This document shows, piece after piece, positions 1 through 8,331 of a stretch of DNA of 64,000 bases (its first letter is position 1; each line of letters begins with the position of its first letter). The notes beneath the pieces are model-generated. The model was not told the origin of the DNA and did no database searches. It saw nothing but the letters and a program-made list of their open reading frames with translations. The stretch is from NCBI GenBank assembly GCA_964420035.1, contig CAYQQR010000013.1:1-64000 (forward strand), in the 5' to 3' direction. The position numbers were made by a program, and so were the translations under genes. This DNA is from CAYQQR01 sp964420035. GTDB taxonomy: Bacteria; Bacteroidota; Bacteroidia; Bacteroidales; SM23-62.

Positions 1-4
1 GGGC

Positions 5-30
5 AACCTTCTTCTCCCTCGAAGAAGGTT
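5..30. repeat. Inverted repeat, 10-bp arms
   Basis: Positions 5-14 and 21-30 are perfect reverse complements around a 6-nt loop (TCCCTC). It lies about 70 bp past the 3' end of the minus-strand tRNA-Pro. It could be a second-stage terminator hairpin, but the bases beyond it on the minus strand lie outside the window, so a T-tract cannot be checked. Confidence 0.5.
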
Positions 31-49
31 CGAACTTCGTTCAGAAAAG

Positions 50-96
50 CCGACAGCACAGGACTCCCTTCGATGATGGAAAGAAGTCCTGTGCTG

Positions 97-100
<4 letters not shown>
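50..100. repeat. 16-bp perfect inverted repeat at tRNA-Pro 3' end
   Basis: Positions 50-65 and 85-100 are exact reverse complements with a 19-nt loop. The right arm covers the last four bases of tRNA-Pro on the minus strand. On that strand the hairpin is followed by CTTTTCTG, so it may act as the tRNA terminator. A 16-bp perfect stem is long for a simple terminator and would compete with acceptor-stem folding until processed. Confidence 0.6.
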
Positions 101-170
<70 letters not shown>

Positions 171-197
171 AATTTTTCAGCGGGTGGCTTTTATTGC

Positions 198-461
198 CTA
201 AGAATGAGCTGTAAAACCCGTTTCCCGGGCAAATGTAATAATTAATTCTCTTCTTTTCTTGGACTTAAGAAGCTTCTCCAATGCCATGGCTTCATCGCGG
301 TCATTGACCTGTTTACTGAGGATTAATTTCCATGGTCGAAGTGCCCTGGTATATTCTTGTCTTCCGCTGTTATGCCTTTCTAGCCGTGCGTCCAGATCAG
401 TGGTTTGCCCTATATAATAGGTTCCGTTTTTCTGTGATTCTAAGATGTAGACGTAAAACAT
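198..461 (-). CDS. Small GIY-YIG endonuclease domain protein
   Basis: This is an 87-residue protein that is almost only a GIY-YIG nuclease domain (UPF0213/YhbQ-like size class). Family hallmarks are visible: the YVYIL strand at residues 3-7 in the GIY position, YYIG at 15-18, an arginine at 26 in DLDARLERH, and a glutamate near 62 in ALEKLLKS that is the expected metal ligand. There is no DNA-binding extension. Members of this family may cut branched or nicked DNA, and some act as minimal homing or mobility nucleases. The gene sits between an intact tRNA-Pro and a broken copy of that tRNA's 5' half, which suggests it moved here together with a tRNA fragment (inference). It starts at ATG 461, 11 bp after the relic. 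Confidence 0.88.
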   Translation of the reverse strand: MFYVYILESQKNGTYYIGQTTDLDARLERHNSGRQEYTRALRPWKLILSKQVNDRDEAMALEKLLKSKKRRELIITFARETGFTAHS

Positions 462-472
462 GTGAATGATCA

Positions 473-596
473 GAAGCGCGCTACTCCCGAAAAGCTGCCC
501 CGATGCAATCGGGGCTTAGCTTTTCGAGGATCCTCGAATTTGCAGCCAAAGTGAAGCTTTGGGCAAAATCGGGACGGGCCGCGCTATACCCCGAAT
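473..596 (-). pseudogene. Relic of the tRNA-Pro 5' half, interrupted
   Basis: Positions 575-596 match tRNA-Pro positions 152-173 at 21 of 22 bases, and 473-484 match 140-151 exactly. In the intact gene these two blocks are directly adjacent; here 90 bp separate them. The relic therefore covers the acceptor 5' strand, the D-arm and the 5' side of the anticodon stem. The 3' half is absent. It cannot yield a tRNA. It reads on the same strand as the intact copy, upstream of the GIY-YIG gene. Confidence 0.85.
485..574. mobile_element. 90-bp MITE-like inverted-repeat insert
   Basis: This segment exactly separates the two halves of the tRNA relic. It begins with TCCCGA and ends with TCGGGA, so it has short terminal inverted repeats. 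Inside are a long hairpin (CGAAAAGCT...CCCCGAT, loop, ATCGGGG...AGCTTTTCG, about 488-526) and a second small hairpin (CCAAAG/CTTTGG, about 546-562). There is no coding capacity. The tRNA sequence resumes without a clear target-site duplication. Confidence 0.6.
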
Positions 597-723
597 ACAT
601 TGCCACGCTCCAAAGAATAGGTACTTTGATAAAAAGCATTGTCTTAATGCTTTACCGGTTTGCAGAATTAGTAAATAATCCCGTTTTTCATTAACTTGAC
701 TGAGATTCAATTCCCACACTACC

Positions 724-1554
724 ATGAACCTTTTGGAACAGTTATTAGGCATTGGTTCCAGCACAGGATCATTCTTTACAAAGAAGGCAGATCTTTCCAG
801 GCACGTTATCGAAAAACAAAAAAACTTTTTCGAGAAACCCTATAAACCCCGGACAGGGATCTATGACCTAACCATTTATCCGAGCGTAAACACGGGTTTA
901 AAACCCGGCGACCGGGTGAAGTTCGTATTCAAGGATAAACAGGCTTACTTGCGTGAGGAAGAGCTGCTTGTTGCCGTGCGGTACGGCGGTAAATACATCT
1001 ACGTCTTTCATGGGAACACCATGGAAGACGATACTCCCATAAGCCGTATGATCCGGGCCCATTTTAACGATTATAAAGTCAAGGCTACCGTAATGAACGT
1101 AGACTGGGGGATCGACCTGGAGTGCGTGCTGGTCAAGGACGGTGAAGAACTGCGACAGAAAGTGGAAAGAAAGAAGTCGGATGTCATGACCGGGCAATTC
1201 GAATTGCGCGGTTTCAAATATGTCCCGGGTGATACGGCCGGGGAAATCAGGAGATCCCTGAAGCCGGGTGACAAAGTGGTGCTGAAGCCCGACCATACCA
1301 ATCCCAGCGACAAATCTGCCATAAAAGTAGAATTCAAAGACAAACAGATCGGGTGGATGGACCGGGAGTATTACAGGAAAGACTACCTCTATAAAGCGCT
1401 GTCCGAAGGACGGACAATACATGCCGAATGTGTGATAAACGAGGCACGCAAACAATATATTGAAACCTACGATAAAGAAAAGGAAGAGTGGGTGGGCGGT
1501 TATGGCAGTGAGTACCAGTATATCGAGATTGCCTACACCCTGAAGAAAGAATAA
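724..1554 (+). CDS. HIRAN-like domain protein
   Basis: This 276-residue soluble protein has no signal peptide or membrane segment. Residues about 158-245 resemble a HIRAN domain. The features are an opening FELRGFKY strand, GDKVVLKPDHTNPSDKSAI (the usual basic-residue strand followed by an N-P-x-D-x-x-A-I turn), and KQIGWMDR. HIRAN domains bind DNA ends or stalled-fork DNA in SNF2-family proteins such as HLTF/Rad5, and also occur alone in bacteria. The N-terminal part (residues 40-150) has a weaker repeat of the same KPGDRVKF...VRYGG pattern and may be a second, divergent copy. The gene converges on the symporter gene with a 3-bp gap. A role in DNA damage or repair is inference from the domain. 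Confidence 0.65.
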   Translation: MNLLEQLLGIGSSTGSFFTKKADLSRHVIEKQKNFFEKPYKPRTGIYDLTIYPSVNTGLKPGDRVKFVFKDKQAYLREEELLVAVRYGGKYIYVFHGNTMEDDTPISRMIRAHFNDYKVKATVMNVDWGIDLECVLVKDGEELRQKVERKKSDVMTGQFELRGFKYVPGDTAGEIRRSLKPGDKVVLKPDHTNPSDKSAIKVEFKDKQIGWMDREYYRKDYLYKALSEGRTIHAECVINEARKQYIETYDKEKEEWVGGYGSEYQYIEIAYTLKKE

Positions 1555-1557
1555 TCC

Positions 1558-2976
1558 TTATCTGTATTCAAGAACCGGAGCTGCTTTCCGGGTAAAGAAC
1601 CAACCGGAAAAATACACCACCAAAGCGGTTCCCACACCCAGAACAGAAGGTTGCTCGAACAGGGGGCCTTTCAGGTTCATAAAGACCAGGGTTGCAATAA
1701 TGGCCGTAGTCATGGTGACAAAAATGAGATTGTTGGTTGCAGCATTCCGCTTTTTGGTAAATACTCCTATCACAACGGGTAAAATAATTCCCGGGGCCCA
1801 CAAGGTGTAGGTCAGCAAGAGGAGATCGATCACATTGGGCAGGAGCAGGGCCATCATGACCCCTGTCAGACCGAGCCCAACCGAAAAATACCGTGATATC
1901 CTCAATCCCTTTTTTGTAATGGGCATTTTATCCTTTAACAGGTAATGCTCGTACAGGTCCTTGATGAAAATAGCCGTAGCAGAATTCAGGATACTATCGG
2001 CCGAGGACATCACCGCGCTCATCAGGGCAGCAATGATGATCCCTCCGATCAGGGGATTGTTTAGCCTGATGATGGTTTTGGGCAGGGCCTGTTCCGGGTC
2101 GATATCCGGAAAATTCAGTTTGGCAAATACCGCGATGACGAACAGAAGGACCGGAAACACCAGGGCCAGGAAAATACCGGCGCCCACGATCCCCTTTTTG
2201 GTATCCTTCACGCTTTTACCCACCACAAAACGGGTGGCATAACCCGGTGCAAAAGTCTCTCCCAACAGGAATGCCAGAAAAGTACCGATGGCGAAGAACC
2301 AGCCCTTGCCGCCTTCGATCTTCATGAAATTATCCGGCAGGGCCATGGTCACTTCCGTGGAATATTGCAGCAGGTTGGGTATAATAAAGGCAGCGGTAAG
2401 TGCAAATCCCGCGATCAGCACCAGGAACTGGATCACGTCGGTATGGATCACCGCCATCAATCCGCCCGCCGTGGAATAAAGTATGACAATGCTGCTCCCG
2501 ATCACAACGGCCCAGAAATAAGGGATAATGGGAATGATCGAGTTGATGATCTTCCCGAAAGCTACCAGCTGGGCACCCAAAACCCCCACGGAAAAGAACA
2601 GGGACAAAAGAAAGGCAAGGAACCTGCTTTTCTCATCGAAACGTTTTCCGAAGAAACCGGCAACGGTATACAATTTCATAGCCCTGAATTTGGGAGCTAC
2701 AAAAATGCCTGAAAATACAAATTGCAGGTACCAGCCGAAGGTTACCAGGAGCATCAGGATGCCCCATTCATAGGTTTTACCAATGGAGCCGATGGAGGCC
2801 CCGCCGCCCAGAACAGTTGCACTCATGGTGCACAGGAGAAAGAACCAGCCTATGTTGCGGCCCGCTACAAGGAAATCATCCTGGTGCCTGATCTTTCTGC
2901 TGTGCAACAAGCCCTTGATCAGGATAAAAGCAAAATATAAACCGATTACTGTAAATTGGATGAGACGGTCGGACAT
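1558..2976 (-). CDS. Sodium:solute symporter (SSS family)
   Basis: This 472-residue inner-membrane protein has about 12-13 hydrophobic helices. The start matches the sodium/solute symporter fold (Pfam SSF): a first helix, then FLVAGRNIGWFFLLCTMSAT followed by a glycine-rich GGGASIGSIG stretch, which belongs to the sodium-site/unwound TM1 region. Further on, AALMSAVMSSADSILNS (TM8 region) carries the serine-rich signature expected for the Na2 site. The substrate cannot be read from sequence. The gene is last in an operon with an amino-acid racemase, whose stop lies 4 bp upstream, so an amino acid or its D-isomer is a reasonable guess (inference). Confidence 0.9.
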   Translation of the reverse strand: MSDRLIQFTVIGLYFAFILIKGLLHSRKIRHQDDFLVAGRNIGWFFLLCTMSATVLGGGASIGSIGKTYEWGILMLLVTFGWYLQFVFSGIFVAPKFRAMKLYTVAGFFGKRFDEKSRFLAFLLSLFFSVGVLGAQLVAFGKIINSIIPIIPYFWAVVIGSSIVILYSTAGGLMAVIHTDVIQFLVLIAGFALTAAFIIPNLLQYSTEVTMALPDNFMKIEGGKGWFFAIGTFLAFLLGETFAPGYATRFVVGKSVKDTKKGIVGAGIFLALVFPVLLFVIAVFAKLNFPDIDPEQALPKTIIRLNNPLIGGIIIAALMSAVMSSADSILNSATAIFIKDLYEHYLLKDKMPITKKGLRISRYFSVGLGLTGVMMALLLPNVIDLLLLTYTLWAPGIILPVVIGVFTKKRNAATNNLIFVTMTTAIIATLVFMNLKGPLFEQPSVLGVGTALVVYFSGWFFTRKAAPVLEYR

Positions 2977-2980
2977 GAAA

Positions 2981-4051
2981 CTACACTACTTTCTTGTCAA
3001 TGTATTCGGAATTCAAAATTTTAAGAACACCCAGGTAATCCAGATTGAATTCGATCAAATCCCCGACTTTATAGTTTCTCTTGTTGTCCCCAAGATCCAG
3101 GACAATGACATCGGAACTGGCTCCTGCAAATTCAATACTTTCATCAACAGGGGTCATGTGTTCCCGGTCGACGTCCAGTAATCCAAGGTCGATGATGGCG
3201 CGGCAGGTGGTTTCCCCGTATAATTCCTCGTTGATGCTGATGGATTCCCCTTCCAGGTTCTCTCCCAGTTCTCCGTCCGGAACAACAGGCTTTTCTGATA
3301 GTTCAATGACCTCGGTGTAGAGATGGAAAAGGTTGTGCTGCATATCCTCGATATCCACATTATGGTAGATGTCGTTACCGAAGAACAGGGTTTCTCCAAC
3401 CCGGAAATGATTGATTCCCGCGGGAAGCCTGTTTTCAAGGATCAGGGGAATGGTAACTGAGGACCCGCCGGAAACCAGCGGTATCTTTTTGTTAAAACGG
3501 GCTTCTATCAATTGTTTATACAGGCTCAGCTGGATCATCTTGTCCTGGCTGGGCAAGACCCCGCTGAGGCAGGTAAGGTTGGTGCCCAGACCGATAATCT
3601 CGATGTTGGGCAATTCAAATACCCGGCCGTAAAACTCGATCAGATCATCACGCATCACTCCTTCACGCAGCTCTCCCAACTCGATCATGATGATGATCTT
3701 ATGGGTCTTGTTCAGCTGTATGGCAGCTTCCGAGAGGACTTTTATGGTGGTGTATTCGGTATTAAAACTAATATCCGCGTACCGGACAATGCTTTTAATA
3801 CTGCGTCGCGGAGGGGGTTTGATGTACATGGTCTCCACCTCCGGATTAATCTTTTTGATCATCTTAAGGTTGGAAACCCGGGAATCCCCGACCTGCTTGA
3901 TGCCCAGATCAAGGACCTCCCGAAGAAAAGTCTCGTTACCGCACATGAGCTTGGTCACGATACCCCACTTGATATCATTTTTCCTGAATAGATCATCCAG
4001 GTATTTATAGTTGTACCGGAGTTTTTTCCTGTTCAGTTCTATATAGGCCAT
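2981..4051 (-). CDS. Alanine/ornithine racemase family PLP enzyme
   Basis: This 356-residue fold-III PLP protein resembles the YhfX/Orr group (COG3457), which includes ornithine racemase. The catalytic lysine is expected in GIVTKLMCGN near residue 33. The TIM barrel continues through MIELGELREGVM and SGGSSVTIP (phosphate binding), then HFRVGETLFFGND. The C-terminal beta domain ends with FNLDYLGVLKIL. Dedicated alanine racemases have a tyrosine-bearing C-terminal domain that is not evident here, so an ornithine- or broad-specificity enzyme is more likely. A GNAT gene lies 6 bp upstream and a sodium symporter 4 bp downstream, so the three are probably co-transcribed and may handle uptake and interconversion of one amino acid (inference). 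Confidence 0.82.
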   Translation of the reverse strand: MAYIELNRKKLRYNYKYLDDLFRKNDIKWGIVTKLMCGNETFLREVLDLGIKQVGDSRVSNLKMIKKINPEVETMYIKPPPRRSIKSIVRYADISFNTEYTTIKVLSEAAIQLNKTHKIIIMIELGELREGVMRDDLIEFYGRVFELPNIEIIGLGTNLTCLSGVLPSQDKMIQLSLYKQLIEARFNKKIPLVSGGSSVTIPLILENRLPAGINHFRVGETLFFGNDIYHNVDIEDMQHNLFHLYTEVIELSEKPVVPDGELGENLEGESISINEELYGETTCRAIIDLGLLDVDREHMTPVDESIEFAGASSDVIVLDLGDNKRNYKVGDLIEFNLDYLGVLKILNSEYIDKKVV

Positions 4052-4057
4052 GGGATC

Positions 4058-4498
4058 CTATTTTTTCAGACGCATCTCGAGATATTTGCTGTCGAAACCG
4101 AATTTCCTGTAAAGATACACCGCGGGATTGTCCGGCTCGACATGCAAAGCAACCGATCCCCGGGCATGTTCCGTGGCAACTTTCATCAGCTCTTTACCCA
4201 ATCCTTTACCACGGTGATCTTTGTGCGTGGCGATATAGACCAGTATATTCTCAGGTATGTATCCCTCCATGCCGGTTTCATTCATGATCACGGCACCCAC
4301 AAGTTTCCCGTCCTCGTGACCCGTTACGATAAATCCACCGGCATTTTCACTTTTCTTCATGGCATAATCAACAGCTTTCTGAATATCCTCTTTGGGATCT
4401 CCAAACTGTTCGAGATGTTCATACATGAAATCGATCAATTGATCATTATCTTCTTTATCAATGGGTTTTTCAGGAGTAAAAATTTCAGTTTTTAGCAT
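4058..4498 (-). CDS. GNAT family N-acetyltransferase
   Basis: This 146-residue protein has the GNAT core: VGAVIMNETG (strand 4), ILVYIATHKDHRGKGLGKELM with the acetyl-CoA-binding R/Q-x-x-G-x-G/A signature (DHRGKGLG), then ALHVEPDNPAVYLYRKFGF as the C-terminal helix and strand. The substrate is not predictable. It is first in the operon with the racemase and symporter, so it may acetylate an amino acid or polyamine (inference). It starts at ATG 4498; no good ribosome-binding site is seen. Confidence 0.88.
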   Translation of the reverse strand: MLKTEIFTPEKPIDKEDNDQLIDFMYEHLEQFGDPKEDIQKAVDYAMKKSENAGGFIVTGHEDGKLVGAVIMNETGMEGYIPENILVYIATHKDHRGKGLGKELMKVATEHARGSVALHVEPDNPAVYLYRKFGFDSKYLEMRLKK

Positions 4499-4950
4499 TT
4501 TTATGTTTTTTATTCAAATTATTCTTCATGGGATGCTCAGTTTCCTCGTCGATTGGGTAAGCAACGCTTTTCTTATGTCAAAAAGGGTACCCTACCCTGT
4601 CGACAAGGGAATATTCGGTTCATCTATTCGTTGATCCACCTCAGTCCATACCATAAATCAAAAAAAGGGCCTGTGGCAGAATGGACTCCGGGATCAGCTC
4701 GAGATAAAACGGGTATAATGGGATGTATTTTGTGGAAATTGTGTCGATGTGATCTTTGTTTTCTTGCTGCACAAAAAAAAAGGGATTGATACAACCCTGG
4801 TAAAATATTTCCCAAAAATAGGAAAATTAAGCCACAGCTCCAATTTTCCTCATTTCCTAAAATCACTCTAAATAATTTTAGTCATTCCTGCAGGCTTTAA
4901 AAATTATTAGTTTTGGTTCTTTACGCTAACTGTTAAACAATTTCAATACA
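4499..4950. other. Divergent intergenic region, 452 bp
   Basis: This AT-rich spacer separates the minus-strand GNAT operon from the plus-strand sugar-transport operon. Short ORFs inside it look non-coding. Apart from the -7-like box near 4908 I see no operator palindrome, terminator or repeat. Confidence 0.5.
4908..4915 (+). promoter_or_regulatory. Bacteroidota -7 box (TAGTTTTG)
   Basis: This matches TAnnTTTG and lies 35 bp before the symporter start codon at 4951. No TTG -33 element is visible at the usual distance. Confidence 0.4.
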
Positions 4951-7197
4951 ATGGAAAAATTGTCCGTGGGGGAAAAGACCGGATATGGTATCGGAGAAAT
5001 CGCCTCCAACATTATCTGGCAAACCATCATGTTCTTCCTTGCCATATTTTATACCGATACTTTTGGTATCCCCGCAGCAACAGTAGGCACCATGTTCCTG
5101 GTCGTCAGGATATTCGATGCCATTAACGATCCCATCATGGGGACCATTGCAGACCGGACCAATACACGATGGGGGAAATACAGGCCCTATATCCTGTGGA
5201 TGGCTGTTCCTTACGGACTGGGCGGTATCTTCATGTTCATGACCCCGAATCTGGGACTCAGCGGTAAGATCATTTATGCCTATGGCACCTATATCGCCAT
5301 GATGATCATTTATACGGCCATCATGATCCCCTTCTCGGCCCTTTCGGGTGTTATGACCTCGGATTCACTGGAGCGGACCAGCCTGAATTCCTACCGTTTT
5401 GTCGGGGCCTTTATCGGCGGTCTTTTTATCCAGGGTCTTGCCCTGTACATGGTGGCTCATTTCGGGGTGGACAATGAATCGGTAATTCAGGCCCGTCTTG
5501 AACAGAATGGACTGGAGATTAAAGAAATGGGAGCCGGAACCGCCAAGGTCACCGTAACCGCAGAAGATCCTGCCGGGGAAACGGCCCGGCAGCAATTTCT
5601 GATGAAGGTTAATCTGCCCGGGGAAAATGCGCCGGAAGTTCAAAAAACGCTACCGGATACGCTGGTTGAGGAAGGATTCGGGACCATGACCCTGGATATC
5701 TCCGGCTTATTTACGGATAAGGACCAGGACCCGCTTGAATACAGTGCCAAAAGCAGCTTGAACTATGTCGCTGAACCCGGGGTCAAAGAAGAACAACTGA
5801 TCATCAGGGAACAGGGCGTGGGAACAGCCATCATCACCCTTACTGCGGATGACGGTCATGGAGGGGTGGCCAACCAGGACTTCATGGTCCGGGTAAATTC
5901 GGCCGGGAACAGGCAGCCGAATTATCTTGGGGGCCTTGAAGACCAAGTATTACAGCTCAATCCCGAGAAACAGGAATTCAAGCTGAAGCATATTTTCGGA
6001 ATCCATGAAGAATACGAATTTGATATCTCTGATTCCTTCAAGGATCCCGACGGGGATCAGCTCTATTTCACGGCACTCAGCAGCGATCCCTCAGTTGTAT
6101 CGGCAGCCATAGAAAACGGCAATTTGGTGGTTAAGAAGAAGAATCCCGGTCTGGCGACGGTTACTTTAAGAGCCGACGACAGTAAAGGCGGGATCACAAC
6201 CAGGGATGTACTGTTTGCAGTAAAAACCACCGGCAATATTCCCCCTGCTGTGACAAAGCCCATCTCCGATCGTTTCCTGGAAGCGGGGTTTGGCCAAACC
6301 AGGCTGGATTTGTCTGATCATTTCACCGACCGGGACGGGGATGCACTTGAATTGTCTTTCCGGGTGAATAACGATGCCAAGGGTTACCGCATCACCATGT
6401 CCATATTTGCCGTGATGTGTATATTTCTCTTCCTGATCACTTTTTTCTCCACCCGCGAAAGGGTAAAGCCTGTATCCGACAAACAATCTACACTGAAAGA
6501 AGATTTCGGGGACCTGATAAGAAATAAACCCTGGTTGCTCCTGTTTTTCATCTCGCTGGTCACCCTCATCTATGTAGGGCTGCGGTCTGCGGTAATTGCG
6601 TATTATTTCCAGTACTTTGTGGGTGATTCCGGTCTGACGGCCGCCTTTCTGGTCTCCGGTTCGGTGACCATCATCATTGCCCTGGCCATGACCAAGTGGC
6701 TCACCAAAATATTTGGAAAACGTTTGCTCTATGTGATATGCATGCTGGTTGTGGGTGGTTCCATCATTTTCTATTATTTCGCCAAACCCACCCAGATACT
6801 ACTGATATTTGCCCTGCAGATCATCCAGAGTTTTGCCAGCGGTCCCACCATGCCCCTGCTCTGGTCGATGCTGGCCGATGCCGCCGACTATAATGAATGG
6901 AAAACGGGAAGAAAGGCCATGGGACTTGCCTATTCTGCATCGACCATGGCCCAGAAATGGGGGATTGCTTTCGGTGGAGCCATTGCACTCTGGCTCCTGG
7001 CCTATTACGGTTATCAACCCAACGTGCAGCAATCCTACCAGAGCTTACTGGGTATGCGGCTCATGATGAGCATTTATCCGGCCCTGGGGGCCTTCCTGTG
7101 TGCCGGACTCATCTGGTTCTACTCCCTGGACGGGAAGAAAATGGAGATGATCGAACAGGAATTGAAATTAAAGCGAAGCCAGAATACGAAAAAATAA
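4951..7197 (+). CDS. GPH-type sugar:cation symporter with inserted periplasmic Ig/cadherin-like repeats
   Basis: At 748 residues it is about 300 longer than usual MelB-like glycoside-pentoside-hexuronide symporters. Residues 1-172 give TM1-5 with the family signature DAINDPIMGTIADRTNTRWGK. Residues 475-748 give TM6-12, with LADAADYNEWKTGRKAMGL in the C-terminal half. Between them, residues 173-472 are hydrophilic repeats resembling dystroglycan-type cadherin/Ig domains, with recurring DxDxDxLxY/F, LTADDGHGG and LRADDSKGG motifs. By family topology the TM5-TM6 loop is periplasmic. The frame is continuous and TM6 resumes at NDAKGYRITMSIF exactly where normal relatives continue, so this is an insertion, not a frameshift artefact. 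The array starts and ends in mid-repeat. A Gfo/Idh/MocA gene follows after 12 bp. The periplasmic module may capture glycan or contact an outer-membrane partner (inference). Confidence 0.9.
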   Translation: MEKLSVGEKTGYGIGEIASNIIWQTIMFFLAIFYTDTFGIPAATVGTMFLVVRIFDAINDPIMGTIADRTNTRWGKYRPYILWMAVPYGLGGIFMFMTPNLGLSGKIIYAYGTYIAMMIIYTAIMIPFSALSGVMTSDSLERTSLNSYRFVGAFIGGLFIQGLALYMVAHFGVDNESVIQARLEQNGLEIKEMGAGTAKVTVTAEDPAGETARQQFLMKVNLPGENAPEVQKTLPDTLVEEGFGTMTLDISGLFTDKDQDPLEYSAKSSLNYVAEPGVKEEQLIIREQGVGTAIITLTADDGHGGVANQDFMVRVNSAGNRQPNYLGGLEDQVLQLNPEKQEFKLKHIFGIHEEYEFDISDSFKDPDGDQLYFTALSSDPSVVSAAIENGNLVVKKKNPGLATVTLRADDSKGGITTRDVLFAVKTTGNIPPAVTKPISDRFLEAGFGQTRLDLSDHFTDRDGDALELSFRVNNDAKGYRITMSIFAVMCIFLFLITFFSTRERVKPVSDKQSTLKEDFGDLIRNKPWLLLFFISLVTLIYVGLRSAVIAYYFQYFVGDSGLTAAFLVSGSVTIIIALAMTKWLTKIFGKRLLYVICMLVVGGSIIFYYFAKPTQILLIFALQIIQSFASGPTMPLLWSMLADAADYNEWKTGRKAMGLAYSASTMAQKWGIAFGGAIALWLLAYYGYQPNVQQSYQSLLGMRLMMSIYPALGAFLCAGLIWFYSLDGKKMEMIEQELKLKRSQNTKK

Positions 7198-7209
7198 AAC
7201 TTCAATTTT

Positions 7210-8280
7210 ATGTCCAAAGAAATTCAGATCGGGATCATCGGCGCGGGCATGATCGCCGGGAAACACCTCAACAGCCTGAAACAACTGGATGCGGTGAAAG
7301 TGAAATGGGTGGCCAGGAAAAACGAATCCAAACTCAGGGTTTTTCAGGATCAGTTTGGCATCCCCGGGGGAACGGCGGATTACAGGGATATACTGGCAGA
7401 CCCTGAAGTCGATGCAGTGATCATCACCACCCCCCCGGGTTCCCATACGGAGATCTTTCTGGCTGCCCTGGATGCAGGGAAGCACGTTCTGCTTGAGAAG
7501 CCGGCGGCTATGAACAGGGCGGATCTGGATATCATGCTTGAAGCCAGAAGAAATCATCCCGAACTGATGGTCGTGGATTGTTCCTGCCGGCATGCCCGTC
7601 TGCAACCGAAATTCCGGTTTGCAAAACAGATGATCGATGAAGGGAAACTGGGAGCGATCTACTACATCCACCACAGCGCAGTGGTACAGCAAAGCAGGCC
7701 CGGCATTGAGTATCATCCTGCTGCAAAATGGTTCCTGGATAAGAAACAGGCCGGGGGCGGACCGGTATTCGACTGGGGGGTCTACGATCTCTCTTTCCAT
7801 TTGGGTTTGTTATCCGATCAACCCGAGCTCGAAGAAGTGATTTCTGCCTTTACCGTCAGGGGCCTCGACCGGGTTGATCCCGGCGCCCCGGTATTTGACG
7901 TGGAAGAACACTTTTCCGCCCGGCTCAGGTTTTCAGGCGGACTGAATTATCATTGGGAGCGGGCTACCCATGCCAACATGGAGTCGCCAAACGAAAGCCG
8001 TATTTACGGTTCCAAAGGGGGCATAAAAATATCTTTCTGCTCATGGGATCCGGATACCCTCTGGTTTTATGATGCTGCAGACGAAGGCAGGGGAAAAGCC
8101 AGGAAGGAAAGTTTTGAGATCGACACTTCCAATCAGGATGACGACCTGGAGCTTGTCAAACATTTCATCGGGGTCCTGCAGGGGAAAGAAGCCCCCGGCA
8201 TGCCCCTGGAGCTGGCAGCGAAGCATCTGGAGATTATCTATCAGGTATATGAAAAGGCAGGAGAAACCAGGGAGTTTTAA
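7210..8280 (+). CDS. Gfo/Idh/MocA family oxidoreductase
   Basis: This 356-residue cytoplasmic NAD(P)-dependent dehydrogenase has an N-terminal Rossmann fold with GIIGAGMIAGKH (residues 7-18). VDAVIITTPPGSHTE follows, then the family signature LLEKPAAMN containing the conserved EKP. The C-terminal alpha/beta domain includes GGGPVFDWGVYDLSFHLGLL, where the D and H are in the usual catalytic area. Members oxidise or reduce sugars and cyclitols. The gene is 12 bp after the symporter and faces the GH94 phosphorylase, so it probably acts on an imported or phosphorolysed sugar. It could also supply 3-keto sugars of the kind acted on by DUF1080 proteins such as those at 32-33.7 kb (inference). Confidence 0.9.
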   Translation: MSKEIQIGIIGAGMIAGKHLNSLKQLDAVKVKWVARKNESKLRVFQDQFGIPGGTADYRDILADPEVDAVIITTPPGSHTEIFLAALDAGKHVLLEKPAAMNRADLDIMLEARRNHPELMVVDCSCRHARLQPKFRFAKQMIDEGKLGAIYYIHHSAVVQQSRPGIEYHPAAKWFLDKKQAGGGPVFDWGVYDLSFHLGLLSDQPELEEVISAFTVRGLDRVDPGAPVFDVEEHFSARLRFSGGLNYHWERATHANMESPNESRIYGSKGGIKISFCSWDPDTLWFYDAADEGRGKARKESFEIDTSNQDDDLELVKHFIGVLQGKEAPGMPLELAAKHLEIIYQVYEKAGETREF

Positions 8281-8285
8281 GATTG

Positions 8286-8331
8286 TTTCTGGTTTCTGGT
8301 CTATTCTTCCAGCCACAACCAGCCACCAGCC
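8286..8331. repeat. Mirrored 7-bp-period repeat (CTGGTtt / CCAGcca)
   Basis: The left arm at 8286-8300 repeats CTGGTYT at 7-bp steps. The right arm at 8309-8331 repeats CCAGCCA. The arms are roughly complementary and fill the spacer between two convergent genes, where they could fold back as a bidirectional terminator. No T-tract is present. Confidence 0.55.

Noticed and set aside
898..1455. 185-codon open frame antisense to the HIRAN-like gene
   Set aside because: It is a shadow of the plus-strand coding frame. Its product has no motif, and the sense protein has a recognisable domain.
4553..4789. 78-residue ORF in the divergent spacer
   Set aside because: No recognisable domain, low-complexity composition, and it lies in an AT-rich region expected to hold promoters.
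4951..7197. Symporter gene as a chimera from misassembly of a transporter with a surface protein
   Set aside because: The frame is continuous across both junctions, codon use looks uniform, and TM6 resumes where family members continue. Still worth confirming with reads.
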